Part shown: one piece after another, positions 24,201-31,429 of the stretch
Position numbering within the stretch: position 1 is the first letter of the stretch
Layout: the number at the start of each line of letters is the position of its first letter
NCBI GenBank assembly: GCA_002413045.1
Contig: DHWF01000051.1
Span: 9,677-73,676, forward strand
Length of the DNA: 64,000 nt
Source of the DNA: Chloroflexi bacterium UBA5189
GTDB lineage: Bacteria; Chloroflexota; Limnocylindria; Limnocylindrales; CSP1-4
Reading direction: 5' to 3'
Notes under the pieces: model-generated
Told to the model about the DNA's origin: nothing
Seen by the model: only the letters and a program-made list of their open reading frames with translations
Databases searched by the model: none
Position numbers and translations under genes: made by a program

Positions 24201-24729
24201 GTTCGGCTGCCGACTGCAGGCGCGCGGCGGTGTTGACGGCGTCGCCCGTCAACATCCGGTCCCGCGGGCCGGATGCGCGTTCGAGGTCGACCAGGACCTC
24301 ACCAGCTTCCACCCCGATCCGCATGCCGAGCGTCGGCTTGCCCTCGGCGGCGAAGCCGCGGTTGAGCTCGGAGAGGATGGCCTGCATCTCGAGTGCGGCG
24401 CGCACTGCCCGTTCTGCGTCGTCCTCGTGGGCCCGCGGGACCCCGAAGACGGCAAGGACCGCGTCGCCCATGAACTTCTCGAGGAGGCCCTCGTAGCGCC
24501 CGATCTCCAGCGCGAGCCGGTCGAACGTGCGGCCGACGACCGACTGGACGACCTCGGGATCCTCGCGCTCCGCGAGCGCCGTCGAGCCGACGAGGTCGGC
24601 AAACAGCGCCGTGGCGAACTTGCGCTCCTTGCGCGCAGCTACGGGCGCCGCCGTGAGCGCCGTACCGCACGTATTGCAGAAGCGCGCATCTGCGGCGTTC
24701 TCACGACCGCAGGACGGGCACATGAGCAT
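21283..24729 (-). CDS. Class III nucleotidyl cyclase - AAA ATPase - TPR regulator
   Basis: A 1148-residue three-part protein. Residues 4-21 form a zinc ribbon (CPSC...CNTC). A class III cyclase domain (about 35-215) keeps metal-binding Asp45 in LFADLVGST and Asp89 in EKFMGDAV, plus Asn167 and Arg170 in DAVNTAARLQ, so it could be active. A STAND-like ATPase follows, with Walker A GPAGVGKS (266-273) and Walker B LVLVLDDIHWADD (Asp387-Asp388). The C-terminal half, about 600 residues, is helical TPR-like repeats. Such proteins act as ATP-dependent signalling switches, but no target is visible. The start is ATG 24729 or 24723; an AGGG lies upstream of the first. Confidence 0.88.
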   Translation of the reverse strand: MLMCPSCGRENAADARFCNTCGTALTAAPVAARKERKFATALFADLVGSTALAEREDPEVVQSVVGRTFDRLALEIGRYEGLLEKFMGDAVLAVFGVPRAHEDDAERAVRAALEMQAILSELNRGFAAEGKPTLGMRIGVEAGEVLVDLERASGPRDRMLTGDAVNTAARLQSAAEPGQIVVGPAVYASTKDAIEYRALEPLHLKGKAELVPAWRALRIKARVRGERPSLGMEARLVGRDEELAVLKQTFQRVQTDSRPALVTMIGPAGVGKSRLTSELERHVEGLPEIAYWRRGRCLAYANTAYSALADAIKAQCEIFEDDPAEVAAGKAEAAVRDLFGDDSLAPQLRALVGAGETRDMSREELFEAWRRFLERLAARYPLVLVLDDIHWADDGLLDFIEHVADWAQGPITVVATARAELFERRPTWGGGKRNATSIYLDPLSPVEGAAMLDDLLPGPIEPDLKRIIVERSEGNPLFVEEIVRKLIDDGVLRATEASRWEVARTVGEIDLPRSVQGLIAARLDGLPGDEKAVLQDAAVVGRVFWVGALVELTGRPIAEVRDALGRLRVKELVVQHDPSSFRDEQEFAFRHGLIRDGAYDSLPKSLRADKHLGTAKWAADRAGDRAEEIAELLATHEIEAIRYLDELGERRPQIERAAFDHAWAAARRTTALGLGAESTRWYREAERLAGRVEVPLEEQSRLFRGHTAASWGRDAVTETERVARRAIETFSALGDDRGRGWATGRLVIPLMQQSRHEDAEAAGRAAIQILEPTGESVELADALHRLGWFLWRRGRGHEAEPLLRRAIDMAGRLDNVLVRAEATQTLAVSLYTLGKSSDGHQLMEEAFRLAKEAGDNQNLLRAYNNIASAREASLGPLATAEVLREGLELALRSGTIALGGWIAGTLGDMEQLLGRLAEAEEHQRLAVQLAQRVGDEPLMGQRLITLAKVIVMRGRIEEAVALREQAAPILAANPEPQVSAFLPFFDGYVALGRRDLAAAAVLFAKATDAIRILGTDATPAVFPETARTFLLLGDQGRASTYRDLDGSTDSVQSAAFAKNVAGLLEPDSLRAIDLLTDAITELERLGMRMYAARAMVDLGRAMARARQDPHDALDRARQILIECDAGLFLSEVDEVTAESSRPASRAPG

Positions 24730-24851
24730 CTGCGAACCCTACGACACGCACATCCCGCTCGGAGATCGGCGTCATGGGCTAGATGACGGCGGCACCTGCG
24801 GCGTCCGCCCGCTCACTGTTCGCGCCGGAGGAAGCCGTCCACCACCCTTGC

Positions 24852-24857
24852 TAGAAT
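24852..24857 (+). promoter_or_regulatory. -10 box of the tRNA-Val gene
   Basis: TAGAAT, 34 nt upstream of the tRNA 5' end. The intervening bases match those upstream of the two truncated copies. No clear -35 hexamer can be chosen. Confidence 0.55.
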
Positions 24858-24891
24858 GCGCCGGCGGCGCGACGGAACTCGCGTCGCACTC

Positions 24892-24968
24892 GGGCGGCTA
24901 GCTCAGTTGGTTAGAGCACTTGCTTGACATGCAAGAGGTCACTGGTTCGAGCCCAGTGTCGCCCACCA
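24892..24968 (+). tRNA. tRNA-Val (anticodon GAC)
   Basis: A complete cloverleaf: acceptor stem GGGCGGC/GTCGCCC with one G-U pair, D-arm GCTC...GAGC, anticodon arm CTTGC-TTGACAT-GCAAG with anticodon GAC, a 5-nt variable loop, T-arm ACTGG-TTCGAGC-CCAGT, discriminator A and an encoded CCA. It reads GUC and GUU valine codons. It is the parent of the two truncated copies at 19376 and 20835. A 6-bp perfect hairpin with a 3-nt loop (24986-25000) follows and may help end transcription. Confidence 0.97.
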
Positions 24969-24985
24969 TCCTTCGCCCAGTGATC

Positions 24986-25000
24986 CGCACCATCGGTGCG
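24986..25000 (+). terminator. Short hairpin after tRNA-Val
   Basis: CGCACC-ATC-GGTGCG, a perfect 6-bp stem 17 nt after the encoded CCA, followed by only two T residues. It is a weak terminator candidate or a processing signal. Confidence 0.35.
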
Positions 25001-25120
25001 TTGGCGACCGTGCAAGCGAGCACACGCGGCCGTACGATCGCATTGGCGGCGCAACCAGGGCAGGCATCGGTCCCCGAAACTCCGGCGGCCCTGACCGTCG
25101 ATGTTGTGGAGGTGTCTGCT

Positions 25121-25522
25121 ATGTCCCGGGCGTCCCTGCCGCGTCGGCTCTTGGCGGCAATCCTCGGCGTGTCTCTCCTCGTGGTGCTCGCGCCGAGCGT
25201 GCTTGCGAGGGGCTCATCGTTGACCGTCACGGCCTGCCTTTCCGACCCCGGCACGATCCAGATCACGATGACGTGGAGCGGCATCACCGCCGATGGCGAC
25301 GGCTTCGGCGCCGGCAACCACGGGCCGAACGGCGGGGGCCTCGGCTTCTTCCAGCCGTTGCCAGCGACGGAGAGCAGCGGCACCGACTCGACCACCTTCC
25401 CGGTCGATACGTCGAATCCGTACGACACCGCAGGCGGCACGCTCTACCTCGGTGGCTTCGACAAGGCGAACGTCGTGGGCAGCAAGACGATCCACCGCGG
25501 GAGTGGCTGGGCGCCCTGCTGA
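25121..25522 (+). CDS. Small secreted protein of unknown function
   Basis: A 133-residue protein with a clear Sec signal peptide (basic MSRASLPRRLL, hydrophobic core, cleavage near VLARGS at about residue 30). The mature part is Gly/Thr/Ser/Asp-rich and beta-like (LTVTACLSDPGTIQITMTWSG) and ends in a Cys, so a disulfide between the two cysteines is possible. No family is recognised. GGAGG at 25108-25112, 8 nt upstream, fixes the ATG at 25121 over the longer frame from 24920, which would run across the tRNA. A strong hairpin follows the stop. Confidence 0.75.
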   Translation: MSRASLPRRLLAAILGVSLLVVLAPSVLARGSSLTVTACLSDPGTIQITMTWSGITADGDGFGAGNHGPNGGGLGFFQPLPATESSGTDSTTFPVDTSNPYDTAGGTLYLGGFDKANVVGSKTIHRGSGWAPC

Positions 25523-25549
25523 CCGGGCGTTAGAACCGCAACGAATCAC

Positions 25550-25573
25550 GGCCCCGGTCTCGCGACCGGGGCC
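25550..25573 (+). terminator. Strong hairpin terminator
   Basis: A perfect 10-bp stem (GGCCCCGGTC/GACCGGGGCC) around TCGC, 28 nt after the stop of the secreted protein. It lacks a T-run, which is common for terminators in very GC-rich genomes. Confidence 0.7.
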
Positions 25574-25621
25574 GGTTCACATCAGTCGAAGGATTCTCAT
25601 ACCGACCGGCGAATACCTCGC

Positions 25622-26137
25622 ATGCGGACCGCTTCGCAGCGCCTCGGCGTCCTGGTGTGCGCGGGCCTGGTTGCCCTGCTCGCCGGCTGCGGCGCGGCGA
25701 CTACCCCCGGAGCTAGTCCACCAACGGTTGTGAGCCCGTCGATCGTCGCGACAGTCACAATCACGCCGCCGCCCTCGATCCACGCACCGACCGCCACCTC
25801 CAGTCCGACCGCCGGGACGCCGAGCGGGTGCCGCGTCACCACGGAGACGCATGTCGCCACGGCGGCGACGATCCACGTGACTCAGGACAAGCTCGGATTC
25901 TTCGACTACACCGGCCCGGTCACGATCAAGTCCGGACAGTCGGTTACGTTCGTCAACGGCATGGCCGCTTACCACACCATCACGCAGGGATTCTTCGGGG
26001 CGAAGGATGACGGAGCCTGCGCGGACGAGCTCCTGCGAACCGGTGCCAGCGTCTCGATCACGTTCACGAAGCCCGGCACGTACCAGTTCACCTGCCAACC
26101 ACATCCGTCGATGCAGACGACCGTCGTCGTCAAGTAG
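25622..26137 (+). CDS. Cupredoxin-like (plastocyanin-type) copper lipoprotein
   Basis: A 171-residue lipoprotein: lipobox LLAGC (Cys23), a Thr/Pro/Ala-rich linker to about residue 66, then a blue-copper domain. All four type 1 copper ligands are visible: His118 in AAYHTIT, Cys158 and His161 in FTCQPHPSM, and Met164. It is therefore a probable periplasm-facing single-electron carrier, for example to a terminal oxidase. The gene ends convergently, overlapping by 8 bp the end of the MFS gene on the other strand. Confidence 0.85.
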   Translation: MRTASQRLGVLVCAGLVALLAGCGAATTPGASPPTVVSPSIVATVTITPPPSIHAPTATSSPTAGTPSGCRVTTETHVATAATIHVTQDKLGFFDYTGPVTIKSGQSVTFVNGMAAYHTITQGFFGAKDDGACADELLRTGASVSITFTKPGTYQFTCQPHPSMQTTVVVK

Positions 26138-27359
26138 GGGCCGGCTCGGACCCCGACATCGTGATGCGCCGCACGGACGGCACCAGGACGACTCCGACGC
26201 AGACGATGAAGTTGAGGACGGCCGCGACGTACAGGGTCTGCTGCGCCCCGAGGGCAGCGGCGATCGGGCCGATCAAGGCGTAGCCGATCGGGTTCAGCGC
26301 GAGCGAGCCGAACCAGTCGTACGAGCTGATGCGCGAGAGGGCGTGCTCCGGCAGGTTGCGCTGGAACGCCGTGAGATAGAGCGTGTTCCCGATCGCAAAT
26401 CCCGCGCCGACGAGCGCGCTCATCGCCGCGAGGGCGAGCAGCGGCAGCGGCACCGCCAAACCGGCGAGGAGCAGCCCGGCGGGCGTCACGACCAGCTCGC
26501 ACCAGACGAGTGGCTGGCCCACCCGGATGCGGAGCGCGACCAACCCGCCGAGGACGGCGCCGACCGACTGGACCGCGAGGATCGTGCCCCACGCGCCGGC
26601 GCCCCCGAGCTGGTCCTTCGCGACGATCGGCCCGAGGACGTTCAGGGCCGGGAAGTACGTCAGCTGGAACAGGCCGAAGGCCGCGATGATCGCGACGGCC
26701 CAGGGCCGGCTCGTCAGCTCGTGGAACCCGTCGCGCAAGTCGGTGAGGATCGAGGCGGTGACGGTCCGGACGACACGCGTCAACTGGAGCGACGCGATGA
26801 GGGCCGCGGAGATGAAGAACGTCGCGGCATCGATGGCGATCGCCAACGCGGGACTGCCGGCCGCGACGATGATCGCGCCGATCGCCGGCCCCGCGATCGA
26901 GAAGACGTTGGTCGACAGGTGCAGCAGCGCGTTGCCCTGCTGGAGCCGCTCGTCGCTGACGACCTCCTTGACGAGCCCGATCGTCGCCGGCCGCGAGAGC
27001 GCATTGGCGACCCCGAACGCGATCTGGAGCAGGGCCACGTTCCACACGTTCGCTGCGCCGGTGAACAGAAGCGCGGCGGTGGCGACCTGCGCGACACCCT
27101 TGACGAGGTCACTGGTCGCGAGGAGCCGCCGCCGTGGGACCCGGTCGGCGAGCACGCCCCCGAGCAGGACGAAGACGACGATCGGGACTTCCCGCGCGAG
27201 GAGCACGATCCCGAGGTCGATCGCACCGCCGAACTGGAGGACCGCGAATGCCAGCGCGACCATCGCCATGCCGGAGCCGAGGTCGGAGATGCTCTCGGCA
27301 GCGAGGTAGCGCGCGAAGTTCCGCTCGCGGAGCGCTTCGAATGAGCTCGGCAGGCGCAT
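26130..27359 (-). CDS. MFS transporter (MFS_3-like)
   Basis: A 409-residue permease beginning MRLPSSFEALRERNFARYL, a typical MFS N-terminus with FARYL at the first helix. GVLADRVPRRRLLATSD near residue 70 is the loop 2-3 signature, and hydrophobic helices run to the end. It belongs to the same broad group as the MFS gene at 2694, whose relatives export drugs and siderophores. The substrate is unknown. The gene lies head-to-head with the lipoprotein gene at 27414, 54 bp away, and converges with the cupredoxin gene. Confidence 0.85.
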   Translation of the reverse strand: MRLPSSFEALRERNFARYLAAESISDLGSGMAMVALAFAVLQFGGAIDLGIVLLAREVPIVVFVLLGGVLADRVPRRRLLATSDLVKGVAQVATAALLFTGAANVWNVALLQIAFGVANALSRPATIGLVKEVVSDERLQQGNALLHLSTNVFSIAGPAIGAIIVAAGSPALAIAIDAATFFISAALIASLQLTRVVRTVTASILTDLRDGFHELTSRPWAVAIIAAFGLFQLTYFPALNVLGPIVAKDQLGGAGAWGTILAVQSVGAVLGGLVALRIRVGQPLVWCELVVTPAGLLLAGLAVPLPLLALAAMSALVGAGFAIGNTLYLTAFQRNLPEHALSRISSYDWFGSLALNPIGYALIGPIAAALGAQQTLYVAAVLNFIVCVGVVLVPSVRRITMSGSEPAPT

Positions 27360-27413
27360 GAGATCGGAGTCTACGGACGCCTCGCAGCCGATGGCGGCGC
27401 GTATCGTTCACCG

Positions 27414-28202
27414 ATGCGTTCACTCGTCGGACTGGTCCTGGCTGGCTTCCTGCTTGCCGCATGCGGAGCCAGCAGCCCAACGGCACAGCCTGCCGCGACG
27501 ACGGCTCCAAGCCAGACGACCCAGACGGCCGCCGCGACACAGGCAGCCGTGGCGACCCCTGAAGGCACGATCGTTCGCTGCCCGAATCCGGACGGCGGCT
27601 CGCTCAACTTCTGCCTCGGCCCGCTCCCGGCCGGGACGTACACGACCATCGGCTTCCGGCCCAAGCTGACCTATTCGGTTCCCGAGGGTTGGACGAACAT
27701 GGAGGACCTGCCCGGGAACTTCCTGCTGCTGCCTCCGGGCAGCACGCTCGGCGGCGTGAACCCAGGCACCAGCGATTACCTTGGCGTGTACACGTCCGTC
27801 GTTGCGCCGGGGCATTGCACCGGCCATCCATCCGATACCGTGCCGGCGACGTTCGACGGGCTCGTCGGCTACCTCACCTCGAAACCGTCCCTGGCCGTGA
27901 CGAACAAGCACGACGTCTCGATCGGCGGACTCACTGGCGTGGCGCTGGACCTCGCGATCAAGGGTGCGACCGGTGACGGCTGCTCCGATGGCGCATACGC
28001 GGACATCTATGTCGGGTCGCCGCCATCCGATCTCGTGCATGGCGTTATCGCGACCGAGCCGATCCGGGTGTACCTGCTGCGAAACGGCGACAAGACGCTC
28101 GCCATCGAGATGGCCGATGCCCGGCCCGGCGGCAGCGATCTGACCGATTGGTGGACGGCGGCGAGCGCGCTCGCGGCGATGTTCGAGTTCGTCGTCCAGT
28201 AG
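27414..28202 (+). CDS. Lipoprotein of unknown function
   Basis: A 262-residue exported protein: short signal peptide, lipobox LLAAC (Cys17), a Thr/Ala/Gln-rich linker (about 20-48) and a globular domain with five further cysteines, including RCPNPDGGSLNFC, which may form disulfides. The domain is beta-rich with GFRPKLTYSVPEGW and ALDLAIKG strands; I do not recognise it. The ATG is preceded by a weak purine stretch. Divergent from the MFS gene; downstream is the thrS leader. Confidence 0.75.
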   Translation: MRSLVGLVLAGFLLAACGASSPTAQPAATTAPSQTTQTAAATQAAVATPEGTIVRCPNPDGGSLNFCLGPLPAGTYTTIGFRPKLTYSVPEGWTNMEDLPGNFLLLPPGSTLGGVNPGTSDYLGVYTSVVAPGHCTGHPSDTVPATFDGLVGYLTSKPSLAVTNKHDVSIGGLTGVALDLAIKGATGDGCSDGAYADIYVGSPPSDLVHGVIATEPIRVYLLRNGDKTLAIEMADARPGGSDLTDWWTAASALAAMFEFVVQ

Positions 28203-28214
28203 ACAGCGGTGCGC

Positions 28215-28220
28215 TATAGT
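28215..28220 (+). promoter_or_regulatory. -10 box of the thrS transcript
   Basis: TATAGT, 13 nt after the lipoprotein stop and just upstream of the T-box leader. The upstream -35 position shows no good match, so an extended or alternative -35 is likely. Confidence 0.45.
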
Positions 28221-28225
28221 CCGGC

Positions 28226-28490
28226 CAACGCATCGATCGGGACACGCGATCGAGGGCAGGTCTCAGAGCGAGCCGGGCTGGTGGAAGCCGGCAGATCGAC
28301 CTTCGAACCCGCACCACCCGTGAGCGGCCGGTGAACCGGCCCGGGTCCGCCCGTTAGCGCGGCGCGAGCGCCCTGCTCGAGAGCCTCCTCGGAGGCGCGG
28401 GTCGGGAAGGCGGGTGGAACCGCGGGAAGTCGAGCTGTTCGACCTCTCGTCCTGTCGTGGACGAGGGGTCGTTTCGATTCTCGGGAGGTC
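28226..28490 (+). promoter_or_regulatory. T-box riboswitch controlling thrS
   Basis: The leader has the diagnostic T-box GGGTGGAACCGCGGG at 28412-28426, which pairs with the free CCA end of uncharged tRNA. Upstream, Stem I is recognisable from CGAGCCGGGCTGGTGG-AAGCCGGC at about 28269-28292. Threonine ACC codons occur at 28307-28309, 28313-28315 and 28316-28318, the region where the specifier should lie; I cannot fix which one is used. Downstream is a long terminator hairpin (28440-28471). When tRNA-Thr is uncharged, the antiterminator should form and thrS be expressed. Confidence 0.88.
28440..28471 (+). terminator. T-box terminator hairpin
   Basis: CGACCTCTCGTCC pairs with GGACGAGGGGTCG, a stem of about 13 bp with one mismatch, around a 6-nt loop, followed by GTTTCG. 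It competes with the antiterminator that contains the T-box sequence. Confidence 0.7.
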
Positions 28491-28496
28491 GATGCA

Positions 28497-30389
28497 ATGG
28501 CGGACAACGTGAACGAGGCGGCGCCGGCGGGCGCGCCCCCTGCGGCCGACGCGGGCCACGCCGCCGGGGCGGTCGACGTGGAGATCCTCGAGGCGCCGGA
28601 GCGCGGCTCGGTCGACGAGCTGCTGGATGCGGGCGCCCACGACGAGCTCGATGCGATGCGCCACTCGACGGCCCACGTCATGGCGGAGGCGGTCCTCGAC
28701 CTGTTCCCGGGCACCAAGCTCGGCATCGGGCCGGCGGTCGCCGACGGCTTCTACTACGACTTCGACGTCCCGCGCGCGCTCACGCCGGACGACCTCGCCG
28801 CGATCGAGGTGCGGATGCGCGAGAGCGTCGCCGCGAACCATCCGTTCATCCGCAGGGAAGTTCCGTTCGACGACGGGCGCGCCGCCGTCGAGGGCCGGGG
28901 CCAGACGTACAAGGTCGAGATCCTCGACGACCTCGCCGCGAAGGCGAAGGCGGCCGGGGAGGGGAGTCCCGCGATCACCTTCTACGAGCACGGGCCGTTC
29001 AGCGACCTGTGCCGCGGACCGCATGTGGCATCGACCGGCAAGATCGGGCCGTTCAAGCTGCTGTCGGTCGCCGGCGCGTACTGGCGCGGCGACGCGAAGC
29101 GGCCGGCGCTCCAGCGCATCTACGGCACGGTCTGGGCGGACCAGGAGGCCCTGGACGCGTTCCTGTGGCGCCGGGCGGAGGCGAAGAAGCGCGACCATCG
29201 CCGGCTCGGCGTGCAGCTCGACCTGTTCAGCTTCCACGACGTGAGCCCCGGCGCCGCGTTCTGGCATCCGAAGGGCCAGAAGCTGTATCGGCTGCTCGAG
29301 GATTCGATGCGCGAGCTCCAGGCTCGCCGCGACTATCTCGAGGTCTCCACGCCGATGCTGGTCAGCGAGCGGCTGTGGCAGCAGTCCGGCCACTGGGACC
29401 TGTATCGCGAGAACATGTTCCTGTTCGAGTCCGAGAACCAGACCTTCAGCCTGAAGCCGATGAACTGCCCCGAGTCCACGTTCATCTACCGCTCGAGGAA
29501 GCGCTCGTACCGCGACCTGCCGCTGCGCTACGCCGAGTACGGCCGGCTGCATCGCAACGAGCTGTCGGGCACGCTCAGCGGGTTGACGCGCGTGCGGCAA
29601 TTCGTCCAGGACGACGCCCACATCTACGTCCGCCCGGATCAGCTCATGGAGGAGATCCAGGCGCTCCTGGGCGAGGTTCGCGAGGCGTACGGCTGGTTCG
29701 GCTTGACGCCACGCTTCAGCTTCGCGACGAAGCCGGACAAGGCGATCGGCGACCCGGCGCTGTGGGAGCGCGCCGAGCGGCTAACGATGGAGGCCTTCGC
29801 TGCCTCGGACATCAGCTACGAGCTGAAGCCCAAGGACGGCACGTTCTACGCGCCAAAGATCGACATCTACATCGACGACGCCCTCGGGCGCGAGTGGCAG
29901 ATGGCGACCATCCAGATCGACCTGACGATGCTGCCCGAGCGGTTCGACCTCAAGTACGACGACGAGACCGGCGCCGCGGTTCGACCGATCGCGCTGCATC
30001 GCGCCATCTACGGCAGCATCGAACGGTTCATCGGCATCCTGGTCGAGCACTTCGCCGGCGCGTTCCCGCTGTGGATCGCGCCCGTGCAGGCGGTGGTCAT
30101 CCCGATCGCCGACCGGCACGTCGAGCCGGCGGAGGAGCTCGCCTCCGTGCTCCGCTCGCGCGGCCTTCGGGTGGAGGTGGACGCCTCGGACAACCGGATG
30201 CAGAACAAGATCCGGCTCGCCCAGGAGCAGAAGGTGCCGTACATGCTCGTCCTCGGCGACCGCGAGGTCGAGGCGAAGACGGCCACCGTCCGCCGGCGTG
30301 GCGAGGAGAAGGGAGCCGCGCAGGAAACGCTGACCTGGGATGCCCTCGCCGATCGCTTCGCTGCGGAGGCCGCTGCGAGGGGAGCCTGA
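28497..30389 (+). CDS. thrS: Threonine-tRNA ligase without TGS domain
   Basis: A 630-residue class II synthetase charging tRNA-Thr. Residues 1-45 are Ala/Pro/Gly-rich and replace the N-terminal TGS domain usual in bacteria. The editing domain (HSTAH at 56-60 and CRGPH near 178) is intact, followed by the catalytic core with the motif 2 loop RLHRNELSGTL and motif 3, and an anticodon-binding domain beginning PVQAVVIPIADRHV. A GGGAGG lies 8 nt before the ATG. Its T-box leader explains regulation. It is followed 98 bp later by infC, as in many Gram-positive-type genomes. Confidence 0.95.
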   Translation: MADNVNEAAPAGAPPAADAGHAAGAVDVEILEAPERGSVDELLDAGAHDELDAMRHSTAHVMAEAVLDLFPGTKLGIGPAVADGFYYDFDVPRALTPDDLAAIEVRMRESVAANHPFIRREVPFDDGRAAVEGRGQTYKVEILDDLAAKAKAAGEGSPAITFYEHGPFSDLCRGPHVASTGKIGPFKLLSVAGAYWRGDAKRPALQRIYGTVWADQEALDAFLWRRAEAKKRDHRRLGVQLDLFSFHDVSPGAAFWHPKGQKLYRLLEDSMRELQARRDYLEVSTPMLVSERLWQQSGHWDLYRENMFLFESENQTFSLKPMNCPESTFIYRSRKRSYRDLPLRYAEYGRLHRNELSGTLSGLTRVRQFVQDDAHIYVRPDQLMEEIQALLGEVREAYGWFGLTPRFSFATKPDKAIGDPALWERAERLTMEAFAASDISYELKPKDGTFYAPKIDIYIDDALGREWQMATIQIDLTMLPERFDLKYDDETGAAVRPIALHRAIYGSIERFIGILVEHFAGAFPLWIAPVQAVVIPIADRHVEPAEELASVLRSRGLRVEVDASDNRMQNKIRLAQEQKVPYMLVLGDREVEAKTATVRRRGEEKGAAQETLTWDALADRFAAEAAARGA

Positions 30390-30487
30390 CCGACCCTGTG
30401 CTATATTCCCGCGGCGACCGGGACGGCCGCGGCTTTGCCGTTGCCTGACCGGAAACGACAAGCAAATCGTTCGAGAGGGAAGCAACC

Positions 30488-31207
30488 ATCAGCCGAGACC
30501 TGCGCATCAACGAGATGATCCGGATCCCACAGGTCCGAGTGATCGACGAAGAGGACAATCAGCTGGGTGTCATGCCCACGCCCCAAGCCCTCGAGATGGC
30601 GCAGGAGCGGGGCCTCGACCTTGTCGAGGTAGCCCCGATGGCGGCTCCGCCGGTTGTTCGATTTCTCAACTTCGGCCAGTACAAGTACGAGCTGACGAAG
30701 CGGGAGAAGGAGAACAAGCGCCGGCAGCGCTCGGTGACCTTCAAGGAAGTGCGGCTCTCGCCGAAGATCGGCGTGGGCGACTTCGATACGAAGGTCCATC
30801 GGGCGGTGGAGTTCCTCTCCGACGGCGATCGAATCAAGGTCACGGTCCGCTTCAGAGGTCGCGAGCTCAGCCACCCCGAGCTGGGGCGGGTGCTGCTCGA
30901 GAAGTTCTCGAAGCTGGTCGAAGAGCATGGAACCATCGAGCGCCAGCCGGTGCTCGAGGGCAAGTCGATGTTCATCGTCCTGGCCTCGACGCACAAGCCG
31001 AAGGTCGTCGAGCCGGGTCCGAAGGCAAATCGCCCGGACGACGGTGGCGATGGTGCAACTGACGATCCGGTAGTGGCGCCAAAGGGACCTACGGCGCCGA
31101 CGAACGGAGCAGCGGCAACGCCGGCGCCGGTGGCGGCACCAGCGGAAGCAAAGGCGACGAACGGGGCGGAGGCGACGAAGGTCGCGATGCCGACAACGGG
31201 AGACTAA
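30488..31207 (+). CDS. infC: Translation initiation factor IF-3, AUC start codon
   Basis: A 239-residue protein that prevents subunit joining and checks the initiator codon. The conserved N-terminus SRDLRINEMIRIPQVRVID requires a start upstream of the ATG at 30515. Between the in-frame stop at 30446 and that ATG there is no ATG, GTG or TTG; the ATC at 30488 lies exactly where IF-3 begins and has GAGAGGGA 8 nt upstream. Rare start codons are a known feature of infC, allowing IF-3 to repress itself. N- and C-domains are complete, followed by a 55-residue Ala/Pro/Thr-rich tail not seen in most IF-3. Confidence 0.93.
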   Translation: MSRDLRINEMIRIPQVRVIDEEDNQLGVMPTPQALEMAQERGLDLVEVAPMAAPPVVRFLNFGQYKYELTKREKENKRRQRSVTFKEVRLSPKIGVGDFDTKVHRAVEFLSDGDRIKVTVRFRGRELSHPELGRVLLEKFSKLVEEHGTIERQPVLEGKSMFIVLASTHKPKVVEPGPKANRPDDGGDGATDDPVVAPKGPTAPTNGAAATPAPVAAPAEAKATNGAEATKVAMPTTGD

Positions 31208-31216
31208 AGAACAGCA

Positions 31217-31414
31217 ATGCCGAAGATGAAGAGCCACAAGGCGGCCCAGAAGCGTATCGGCGTGACCGGCAGCGGCAAGGTCATCCGAGTCAACGCCTGG
31301 CGTGGCCACCACCTCGAAATCAAGTCCTCCCGCCGAACCCGGCGCTATGCCGGCGTCTCCACGATGGACAAGACCCACGCCAAGCAGGTCCGGCGCCTGC
31401 TCCCGTACCTCTAG
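31217..31414 (+). CDS. rpmI: Ribosomal protein bL35
   Basis: A 65-residue basic protein of the large subunit, starting MPKMKSHKAAQKR and containing GSGKVIRVNAWRGHHL, both characteristic of L35. It lies 9 bp after infC and 15 bp before rplT, the classical infC-rpmI-rplT operon, which is often repressed by L20. Confidence 0.96.
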   Translation: MPKMKSHKAAQKRIGVTGSGKVIRVNAWRGHHLEIKSSRRTRRYAGVSTMDKTHAKQVRRLLPYL

Positions 31415-31429
31415 GAGCCCGACAGCCCA

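Noticed and set aside
22471..24786. A 771-residue plus-strand frame opposite the cyclase gene
   Set aside because: The minus strand carries clear cyclase, P-loop and TPR motifs here; the plus frame has none and begins without a ribosome site.
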